The translations under genes were made by a program, and so were the position numbers. The notes beneath the pieces were generated by a model, which saw nothing but the letters and a program-made list of their open reading frames with translations, was not told where the DNA came from and made no database searches. Shown here piece after piece: positions 17,993 through 25,900 of a DNA stretch of 64,000 bases (position 1 is its first letter; each line of letters opens with the position of its first letter). The stretch comes from Spirosoma foliorum (GTDB taxonomy: Bacteria > Bacteroidota > Bacteroidia > Cytophagales > Spirosomataceae): contig NZ_CP059732.1 of NCBI RefSeq assembly GCF_014117325.1, forward strand, positions 6,647,001-6,711,000. Direction: 5' to 3'.

Positions 17993-19021
17993 TCAGGAGA
18001 TAGTTGGCGTTTCGGCCGATTGACTTGTTGGGTCGGAGTCTGTATGTGCAGTCGTCTGCATACTGGCCCGACTCCGATGGTACGCATTGGTTGCCACCTC
18101 GCCTAATAGCCGTAAGGCGGGTAGGGATTCGGGCGAATAGGTTCCTCCATAAATCATTCGATCGGCTTCACGAAGTGCATTGGCAACTCGTTCGTCATTT
18201 ATCCGTACTGCTAACTCGGGCGTAGTTAAGGATGTATACGGCTGTTTATCAAGACGCTCTAGATACGACTTCCACATAACAACAGCCTGATTCGCAATTT
18301 CGGCGGCTGTATAGGAGTTAATCGTCCGGGTAAGTCGATTATAATCATTCAGAAACACCAGCTGCCTACGTTTCAACTGGTAAAGTCGCCACTGCCGCTT
18401 GATCGCTTGCCCAAACAGCCCGTATAATAGTAGCGTTGCCAGCGCAATCGATATGACTCCCAAGGCCAGCGCCCAATAATTAAACTGCTGCTGAAGCGTA
18501 ACCAGGTTTGTATCGGTCGTGAGTTTTGGTCTGTTTAGTCGCGACGAATCTACGCTTGATAGAGGTAACTTCGATCGTAAAAAGACGGTGTCGATCGGCG
18601 TCCATTGCGCCGTACAATCGGTCTCATTGATAATTCGAATGGGCACACGTAAGAGTTGAATAGAGTCCGTTTCGAACGAAACCAGGGTGTACACGGCGCT
18701 ATCACGGCTGATCGCATCAAAGCCAATTCCATTGGTCTCTGTAGCAAAAACAGTCACTTTCTGTACCCGATAAGGCGCAAAGTGCTTGGCTGTATCTGGA
18801 AATAACACATCGATTATCGGGGCGTGCCGATACGTTACTGCATATTGGAACGGACGCCCTATTTCAATGCTATCGGTCAGAAAATAGCCCGACAATGGCG
18901 ATTTACGTGCCGGTGCCTTCTGAATCAGCGATAGAGGTGGAGCAGGGCGCGCCGGTTCGTTCGCCCGAATTGACAGGGGTATTAGTAACAGGAAAAGAAT
19001 AAGTCGAATGGCGTATGTCAC
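17993..19021 (-). CDS. Bat-locus membrane protein of unknown function
   Basis: 342-residue protein with a signal peptide (ending near IRA), a periplasmic region of about 170 residues with beta-strand-like pattern, one membrane segment (about 186-205, ALALGVISIALATLLLYGLF) and a cytoplasmic helical part that includes LEKPYTSLTTPEL-like residues (LDKQPYTSLTTPELAV). That last segment is typical of the small DUF4381-like proteins found between DUF58 and VWA genes in Bat operons. The stop is 5 nt from the BatA-like start. The Ser/Thr-rich C-terminal tail looks disordered. Role inferred from position only. Confidence 0.7.
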   Translation of the reverse strand: MTYAIRLILFLLLIPLSIRANEPARPAPPLSLIQKAPARKSPLSGYFLTDSIEIGRPFQYAVTYRHAPIIDVLFPDTAKHFAPYRVQKVTVFATETNGIGFDAISRDSAVYTLVSFETDSIQLLRVPIRIINETDCTAQWTPIDTVFLRSKLPLSSVDSSRLNRPKLTTDTNLVTLQQQFNYWALALGVISIALATLLLYGLFGQAIKRQWRLYQLKRRQLVFLNDYNRLTRTINSYTAAEIANQAVVMWKSYLERLDKQPYTSLTTPELAVRINDERVANALREADRMIYGGTYSPESLPALRLLGEVATNAYHRSRASMQTTAHTDSDPTSQSAETPTIS

Positions 19022-19028
19022 AACTAGG

Positions 19029-19889
19029 TTATTTCCTCACTCTAAATAATTCGACAAGTTTTGGCACAAAGTCCTCCTGCGAATCGAGCGCGAGGTAATT
19101 GGCATTGTACTGTTTGCAAAGTCGTTCCAAGCGAATCTGATTCTGGCGAAATGTATCATGCAGCCCATTCCGAAACGATATTGACGATGTATTGACCCAC
19201 ACCGTTCGGCCCGATTCGGTGTCGTGTACCGGAATAATGCCCAATCGGGGCAGATTTACCTCTCGCTGATCGTATAAGTGAATAACGACCAAATCGTGCT
19301 TTTTGGCCAATGCTTTCAGGTTATGTTCGTAATTAAGGTCAATAAAATCGGAAAGCAGAATCACCACACTCCGTCGCTTAAGCGCATTGAGGGTAAATAA
19401 AAGCGCATCGGCAATACTCGTTCGGCTCGACTCCGGCTGCAACTTAAACAGACTCATAATCAACTGATAGCCCGTTTTGAGTCCATTACCTGGCTTTATG
19501 TAACGCTCTTTCTTTTCCGAAAAGCAGTACAGACCCACATGACTGGCTTCGCGAATTGCCGACATGGCCAACACGCCACATACTTCTTTGGTAGCCATCA
19601 GTTTGTCGCGGTGGCGTGGCCCAACCTGCTGCGACGCACTCACATCTACCACAAAAAACACTGTCTGGTCTTTCTCCTCCCGAAACACTTTTACAAACGT
19701 ACCGTGCCCTTTCGACGAAACATTCCAGTCGATAGCCCGCACATCATCGCCATACTGATATGTGCGCAAGTCACTGAACTCCAAACCAGTACCCTTGAAA
19801 ATAGAGCGAAAACTTCCGCGCATCTGCGAGTTAACTGCCTTGCGGATGCGAATATCGAAATTACGAAGCCTGGCCAAGAACTCGTCCAT
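19029..19889 (-). CDS. DUF58 domain protein
   Basis: 286-residue DUF58 protein with the family signature SDLRTYQYGDDVRAIDWNVS (about 39-58) and a VWA-like fold after it (FFVVDVSASQ, then VILLSDFIDLNYE). DUF58 proteins normally act with a MoxR ATPase and VWA membrane proteins; the latter is two genes downstream but the MoxR gene is not in this window. The gap to the next gene is 7 nt, so this is the first gene of a three-gene run ending in rnhB. The gene on the other side is divergent. Confidence 0.9.
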   Translation of the reverse strand: MDEFLARLRNFDIRIRKAVNSQMRGSFRSIFKGTGLEFSDLRTYQYGDDVRAIDWNVSSKGHGTFVKVFREEKDQTVFFVVDVSASQQVGPRHRDKLMATKEVCGVLAMSAIREASHVGLYCFSEKKERYIKPGNGLKTGYQLIMSLFKLQPESSRTSIADALLFTLNALKRRSVVILLSDFIDLNYEHNLKALAKKHDLVVIHLYDQREVNLPRLGIIPVHDTESGRTVWVNTSSISFRNGLHDTFRQNQIRLERLCKQYNANYLALDSQEDFVPKLVELFRVRK

Positions 19890-19973
19890 ACGAAACAGGC
19901 GTTATACTATTTTAACAACCAATCCCGAACTTTGCCCGTAGGGATTAGCTTACAAAGCTATTGATTTAAACGT

Positions 19974-20357
19974 ATGCACCTAAACCGATTTTGCGCTCAT
20001 CTGTGGATTCTGCTCCTAAGTGGCTGGCTGATTATAGCCTGTACAGCCCCGGAAGATGAAAAGCCGGATAGGCTGATTGATATAGATAAAATGGCCGACA
20101 TCCTAACGGAAGTCCATATGGCCGAATCGCGCGTGAGTCGCCTGGGTTTAGCCTCCATCGACTCCTCAAATATTGCTTATAAACACCTGGAAACGAATAT
20201 CTTCAAGAAATTCGGAGTGGACACGTCTGCTTATCGAAAGAGCTATATTTTCTATTCGTCGCACCCCCAGGATATGGAAGTTATCTATAAGCGGGTTACC
20301 GAAAATCTACAAAAAAAGATTGACGTCAAAAAAGTACAACAACAGGCAAAAGGTTGA
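19974..20357 (+). CDS. DUF4296 lipoprotein
   Basis: 127 residues. A signal peptide with a lipobox near WLIIAC (Cys23) predicts a lipoprotein. The mature part has the DUF4296 pattern: IDKMADILTEVHMAES followed by a helical second half with KKFGVDTSAYRKSYIFYSSHPQDMEVIYKRVT. Function unknown. In Bacteroidetes this family often lies next to a polyprenol-phosphate mannosyltransferase gene, and here one starts 256 bp downstream on the same strand. Confidence 0.88.
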   Translation: MHLNRFCAHLWILLLSGWLIIACTAPEDEKPDRLIDIDKMADILTEVHMAESRVSRLGLASIDSSNIAYKHLETNIFKKFGVDTSAYRKSYIFYSSHPQDMEVIYKRVTENLQKKIDVKKVQQQAKG

Positions 20358-20613
20358 TAAAGCAGACCCAGCAACATATAGATTCAAGATAGCGTATTAC
20401 TAGAATATAGTTCGTGAACGTATCTGCCTGGCAATTGTGTGGGCTAACTGATATGGTGGCGTATCTTTGTCTGACTGGATACAAAAAGCGCAGACATTAG
20501 CCCGACAATTGATTAATAGTAAGGGCATTAACAATTTTTAATGATTATCTTGTACAAAAACCACTTGTTTTGGTGTTGTAGAAATAATCCCTACTTAAAA
20601 ATCTACTCGTACC

Positions 20614-21426
20614 GTGAAAGAGCGATTAGTCGTTATCCCAACCTATAATGAAATCGAGAATATCGAAGCGATCATTCGGAAGGTGTTCAGCCTTTCGACG
20701 TCATTCGATGTACTCATTGTGGACGACGGCTCGCCTGACGGGACCGCCCAACGCGTCCGTGATTTACAGGAAGAATTTCCGCCTACCGGTTCTTCAGTGC
20801 GGGGTTCGCTCCCTAAACTGCACCTGCTCGAACGCCGAGGCAAGTTAGGATTAGGCACCGCTTACATCGATGGGTTTAAGTGGGCATTATCGAGAGGCTA
20901 TCAATATCTTTTTGAGATGGATGCCGATTTCTCGCACAATCCCGAAGACCTGATCAAGCTTTATCACGCTTGTGCCGACGAAGGCCCTGAGCGGGCCGAT
21001 GTGGCCGTAGGTTCTCGGTATATTCGGGGAGTCAATGTAGTGAACTGGCCAATGGGGCGGGTGTTGATGTCGTATTTTGCGGGTGTCTACGTTCGGTTTA
21101 TCACAGGCATGTCGATCATGGATCCAACGGCAGGTTTCATTTGCTATCGAGCCGAAGTGCTGGAGGTAATTCTGCATAACCCAATCAAATTTGTGGGGTA
21201 TGCCTTCCAGATCGAGATGAAATTTACATGCTGGAAGTATGGCTTCCGCATTAAGGAAGTCCCCATTATTTTCACTGATCGTACGCGGGGAGTCTCCAAA
21301 ATGTCGTCTAAAATTTTCAAGGAAGCGGTCTTTGGTGTACTTCAGATGAAAATCAGTAGTTTCTTCCGCCATTATATTCCCCGTCGGGAGAGTGTGAAGA
21401 AAGTTGAAGAACCGGTTGGCGTATAG
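20614..21426 (+). CDS. Polyprenol-phosphate glycosyltransferase (Dpm1-type, GT2)
   Basis: 270-residue family 2 glycosyltransferase that transfers mannose (or a related sugar) from a nucleotide sugar to polyprenyl phosphate. It starts with GTG at 20614, since the fold begins immediately (RLVVIPTYNEIENIEAII). The metal/nucleotide motif LIVDDGSPDGT and the acceptor segment EMDADFSHNPEDL are present, plus VVGSRY-like VAVGSRYIRGV and PIIFTDRTRGVSKMS near the C-terminus. No C-terminal membrane anchor is seen, so it resembles the soluble Dpm1 type. Product probably serves as sugar donor for protein O-glycosylation or surface glycans. Confidence 0.9.
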   Translation: MKERLVVIPTYNEIENIEAIIRKVFSLSTSFDVLIVDDGSPDGTAQRVRDLQEEFPPTGSSVRGSLPKLHLLERRGKLGLGTAYIDGFKWALSRGYQYLFEMDADFSHNPEDLIKLYHACADEGPERADVAVGSRYIRGVNVVNWPMGRVLMSYFAGVYVRFITGMSIMDPTAGFICYRAEVLEVILHNPIKFVGYAFQIEMKFTCWKYGFRIKEVPIIFTDRTRGVSKMSSKIFKEAVFGVLQMKISSFFRHYIPRRESVKKVEEPVGV

Positions 21427-21459
21427 GACTTCGATTAATCATAGTCTAGAAATAACGTG

Positions 21460-21510
21460 AACAATGAATAATCAATTGGTTATTAGCTGATTATTCATTG
21501 TTATTTTTTT
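21460..21510 (+). terminator. Intrinsic terminator after the glycosyltransferase
   Basis: Perfect 15-bp arms 21460-21474 and 21488-21502 (AACAATGAATAATCA / TGATTATTCATTGTT), then a run of seven T at 21504-21510. It lies 34 nt after the stop. The T-run is shared with the left foot of the next hairpin. Confidence 0.75.
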
Positions 21511-21586
21511 GTCATCCCGACGCAGGAGGGATCTTCGGTAAATAACCAGTTGCCGAAGATCCCTCCTGCGTCGGGATGACAAAAAA
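21505..21586. repeat. GTCATCCCGACGCAGGAGGG hairpin (dispersed family)
   Basis: Perfect 34-bp arms at 21505-21538 and 21553-21586, 14-nt loop, with six T at one foot and six A at the other. A single degenerate arm of the same family is found at 53344-53371. Outer short arms (AACGTGAA near 21454 / TTCACGTT near 21618) enclose the whole thing, giving a nested layout. Confidence 0.95.
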
Positions 21587-21671
21587 CTAGTATAATTCTA
21601 TTCGTAAATCCTCCATAATTCACGTTAAATAGAAAGAGATTCAGCTCTGACAATTCGTCTGCTGAGTTAGT

Positions 21672-21718
21672 AAAAGCTGGTTAGGCGGGACTATGGCAAT
21701 CCAACCTAACCAGCTTTT
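21672..21718. terminator. Bidirectional terminator after the Ig-repeat gene
   Basis: 14-bp perfect arms 21672-21685 (AAAAGCTGGTTAGG) and 21705-21718 (CCTAACCAGCTTTT), with T-runs in both directions. It lies 30 nt beyond the stop of the minus-strand Ig-repeat gene and is downstream of the plus-strand glycosyltransferase. Confidence 0.75.
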
Positions 21719-21747
21719 TTATAAACTATTTGTGTTTTGCGGTTGCC

Positions 21748-22665
21748 TCAAGGCCTTCTCCGTCGGACCTGCGTTATGGTGATCGGCACACAAACAGGTC
21801 GACAATCTGCCCCCGGCATCGAAACCGTGAATGTTGTAGTAGCCGGAGCGCCAAGTCCTGCACTGTTTCGAGCGACAGCCGTTAGCGTGTGTAGCCCATT
21901 TGGCAATGATACAGAACAGCCCCATGTGCTTCCAGCCGTTACGGTCGTAGAACACAGTACGGTAGCGCCTTCGCTGAGCGTTACACTCGCTCCGGCCGTT
22001 ACAGTTCCGCTCACGGGAATAACCGGGCCTATGACAGTACTACTCGCTACTGGACTCAGAATCGCAATTGTTGGAGGAGTTTGACAGTTAGCGCTGCCCA
22101 CGTTGTAGTTTCCTTTCCAGGCATTGTATACCACTCCATTCGACAGAAAACCAAGGGCTGTTAGATCATTTCCCACGTTGATAGGCTGCGTAGGCGGATT
22201 CGGTTGAAAGGGATCATTACTGGTCCAGATTTCCACAGGTCCAACACAAGGGCCACTGTTGGTAAACGTAAACAGAATTGTTTCCTGCGTTGCACTATAG
22301 GGGATAATTGGCGCATTGGGCGTTAACCCGAAGATAAAATAATCATAGTTTGGGCTTTGCAACGGAGCCCGAACGGTTGTGTTGTTCGTCCAGCCCCCGT
22401 TGGTATTTTGCACATTGGCAACCTGAAAACTACCCGTCGGTACTACAATGGTTACCTGCCCGGTGTTTGTAATTCGATTGGCTCCCGAGAGGCTCACAGT
22501 ACTGGAAAGCGATACCTGATAGGTGACCTTATCGGGAAGCAGTTTTACCGAATAGTAAATACCATCCTGCGCCACACTGTTAGTCAGTCTGAACAGTACT
22601 AGCAATAGTATACCGACGATTTGTAAGTATACCCATGAATGGGATTTATGGTGTGTATAAGTCAT
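21748..22665 (-). CDS. Secreted Ig-repeat protein, short paralogue
   Basis: 305-residue exported protein. A signal peptide of about 33 residues (ending near SVAQ) is followed by a domain of about 165 residues that is also found at the N-terminus of the 1752-residue neighbour (shared TYQVSLSSTVS, DYFIFGLT, PINVGNDLTALGF, GVGSANC-like segments). Then a single bacterial Ig-like unit (about 200-283, with GTVTAGASVTL and a Cys pair) and a short basic tail ending CVPITITQVRRRRP. It lacks the large C-terminal domain of its paralogues. Most likely a surface or secreted protein. The three paralogous genes lie in tandem. Confidence 0.82.
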   Translation of the reverse strand: MTYTHHKSHSWVYLQIVGILLLVLFRLTNSVAQDGIYYSVKLLPDKVTYQVSLSSTVSLSGANRITNTGQVTIVVPTGSFQVANVQNTNGGWTNNTTVRAPLQSPNYDYFIFGLTPNAPIIPYSATQETILFTFTNSGPCVGPVEIWTSNDPFQPNPPTQPINVGNDLTALGFLSNGVVYNAWKGNYNVGSANCQTPPTIAILSPVASSTVIGPVIPVSGTVTAGASVTLSEGATVLCSTTVTAGSTWGCSVSLPNGLHTLTAVARNSAGLGAPATTTFTVSMPGADCRPVCVPITITQVRRRRP

Positions 22666-22875
22666 AAGTAACGTAGGATTAGTTTATCAATTCCCCATAC
22701 TACCCACCTATAGTTAGTGTATAAGTAAATTTACAAACATATTTCAACTATCACATTGGCACTCAGTTAAGTCTAGCTTTAAAGAATTCGTTGGTTCTAC
22801 ACAACTATCTACTTCCTGGCTATTCAACATACTAATACTGTTTCAGTTTGGCTTTTGCGTCTAACCCCAACCTCC

Positions 22876-22963
22876 AAGGGCGGAGTTGTTAAGAACTGAA
22901 TTTCCCCTCACCCCGACCACTCTCCCGTTTTGGGAGAGTGGCTAACTTAACAGCTCCGCCCTT
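22876..22963. repeat. Nested hairpin with a CCTCACCCC-type unit in its loop
   Basis: Outer 18-bp arms 22876-22893 and 22946-22963 (AAGGGCGGAGTTGTTAAG type, one mismatch). The loop holds a CCCCTCACCCC unit with a perfect 10-bp hairpin, 22917-22926/22932-22941 (CCACTCTCCC / GGGAGAGTGG). The rest of the 331-bp gap shows no gene. Confidence 0.85.
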
Positions 22964-22996
22964 CTGCCATATCACTAGAATCATCTTTACGCTAAA

Positions 22997-25900
22997 TCAC
23001 GGAATCTGCTCCTGCACGATGTATGTAATATCGTAGGCCGAGTTATTTGGGAAGAGCAGTACTGTGGTGAAAATGGTCTGTAGATCATTTCCGGCACCCT
23101 GATACCGCACTTCACCATCCAGATTGACATCACCAGTCAGATAGCGTTGCACGATATAGGTCGGTAAGGTTGATGTGTTGCCTCCTTCCAGAAGTACCTG
23201 ACTAAATACTGCTCCGAGATCATTATTGCTGCCCTGATAGATCACTTGCCGTTTTGCCGATGTTCCTTCAACGCCACTTGTGTTGCCCGGCCAGAGCACC
23301 CGGTTTGTACTGATTGTCTGCTGAGCCAGTGTACCATAGGTTGGTGTAGCTGTTGATATGAAATCAACCGTAACGGCCGTGCTGCTGAGTGCCACTGTAT
23401 TTTGTGTCATCACACCCAGGTGATTTCGGTGGCGTATGGATACATAATAGCTACCCGCTCCTACAGTGAAGGTTAACGGTGAAACACCATCAATATCGAC
23501 CACATCGCCATCTCTCTGTACCAATGCCGACCGGGTTGCCACTACAACCGACGCGCTGGCGGGATTACGTAATTCAACAAATACCCAATCAACAATTGCA
23601 TTATTTCCCGTGGTGCTCAACACCGATGCGGTTGTCGCTTCGTTACCTCCTCCACCAACATGTGTAAAGCCAGAGCCTACCAGCACAGGAGTAGAATACG
23701 GTTCGATTAGCGGCAGTAGATTCTTTGTCCGAAGATCATCGCGCATGAGACTTGTTGTGGAATTGTAAGCCCCACCCAGGAAAACCTTCGGTCTTATAAC
23801 CGCGATCGGATCTGTAACCGTGACAGTCATACTTGCCGTTACGCTAACCGGACTGGCGCAGTTTACGGGCGAACTACCATTGGTGGCTGTATACGAAATC
23901 ACGTACGAACCCGCTGTAGCAAACGTTAGCGAGCCAGTGGATGTCCCCGTCCCGCTCGTTGCAGGAGAAACTCCCGATGTTGGGCTAACTGCCCAGTTCA
24001 ATACGCCCGGTGTGCCTCCGAGAGCGGCCACAGTCACACTCTGCCCGATGTTCAGGGATATAGACGACGGGGTCAGGGTTAGCGCAGAAGGTACTGTACA
24101 GGGTGGAGCAACTACCGAGAAACTGGTTATAGCCGAAGCAGACCCACCTATCGTTGTCACGGAGGCAGTTACACTCACCGGTCCGGGCGTTAGCGTTATG
24201 GATGTACAAGACCAGCTTCCTGCGCTACTAACTGCTACTATACAGGGGGCATTACCCGGTGCTACTACCGTTACACTGGTATTAGGCGTAGCTGTTCCAC
24301 TAACTACCGGATTCAGGAACGTGACCGAATTCATCGCTGGTGTCGTAATCACAATTGTTGGTGGCGCAACCGCCGTAAAGGTGGTTGTCGTAGTGGCCGT
24401 TCCGCCAACATTGCTGGCTACGGCCGTCAGTGTAACCGGCCCAGCCGTTAACGTCAGTGAGTTACAACTCCAGTTCGTGCCCACTACGGCAGGGATACAC
24501 GATTGTCCACCCGGTGCCAATAAGGTGACCGAAGCGCCTGCGGTAACGGTGCCGCTCACGAGGGGCGTTGTACTGGTCAGGCTATTGGGGGCCGGACTGG
24601 TTATGGCTATTGTTGGTGGCCCTATTGCCGTAAACGTGGTTGTGGTTGTAGCGGTGCCACCAACATTACTGGCTACGGCCGTCAGTGTAACTGGGCCAGC
24701 CGTTAATGTTAGTGAACTACAGCTCCAATCCGTTCCTACTACAGTTGGGATACACGATTGTCCACCCGGTGCCAGTAACGTGACCGAAGCGCCCGCCGTG
24801 ACAGTGCCACTTACCAACGGTGTCAGACTAGTCAGGCTATTCGGAGCGGGAACCAGAATGGCAATTGTCGGCGCAGCCACAGCTGTAAAGCTAGTTGTTG
24901 CCGTAGCGCTCCCCACTTCGTTGACGGCTACAGCCGTTAGCGTAACCGGCCCAGCCGCTAGCGTTATACCTGTACAAGACCAGTTGCCATTACCATCAAT
25001 CACGGGCACACACGACTGTCCACCCGGTGCCAGTAACGTAACACTGGCTCCTGTTGTTACCGTGCCACTAATCAAAGGATTCAGGTTTGTTTGACTACCA
25101 GCCACCGGTACATTGATGGCAACAGTAGGCAGCACGTGAATAAGAACCGTTGTTGAACAAGTGCCCGTAGCTTCTCCCGATGTGATAGTGAGCGATCGAA
25201 TACCCCGTGGACCACTGCCGTTGTAGCTAATGGGCATTGTAAAGGTAGTTTGTCCACTTACGATCGTTTGCGTACTTACACCTGTTAACCCACTTCCCGA
25301 AATCGAAACGGTGGTCGTGCCGAGTAGATTAACCGTTAACGGAAAGGTCAGCGTACCTGACGATGGGAAACCAACAATGAAAGTACCACTTACAGTTGAG
25401 GTAGTACAATTTCCGAAGGTAAACGCGCCTGGACATTCGTAAGCCATTCCGGCAGGGAAACTAACGATTGCATTATAAGTCGAGCAGGTTTGGCCGAACT
25501 CAGCAAAACCATAGTAGACATTTGTTGTAGATAAAGCACTAACCACAGAGCCTACGCGTATTTCGATTTCGTCAAATTCCTTCGTCGTCTGGAATTGCGC
25601 TTTGTACTTGTTTGTTGACAGAAGCGATACCGTTAACAGGCTGTTTGTACCTACGGATTCCTGAATAACGCCCCCTTTATAGGTAACAATCGTGAGCGAA
25701 TTAATCAGTGTTACCTGCGCGAGTCCCGTATTTTCGACCACAAAACCAGCCATATCGCCAGCGCGTGCCATCCGACTCAGTTTGGCACGGATAGAACCAT
25801 AACCCGATACACCGACGGTTGTAACAATGCTACCAAAGTTCGTGAGGCTGGCATCGCCTACCTGATCCACATTGGTAATGCTACATCCCACACAGGCTGT

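Noticed and set aside
21427..21747. Small RNA gene or tRNA in the repeat-rich gap
   Set aside because: All structure there is explained by terminators and dispersed hairpins; no tRNA-like cloverleaf was seen.
23820..25094. 424-codon open frame on the plus strand opposite the large Ig-repeat gene
   Set aside because: It is the antisense reading of the repeats; it has no start signal, no signal peptide, and its hydrophobic repetitive composition follows from the minus-strand Thr/Val/Ala/Ser-rich code.
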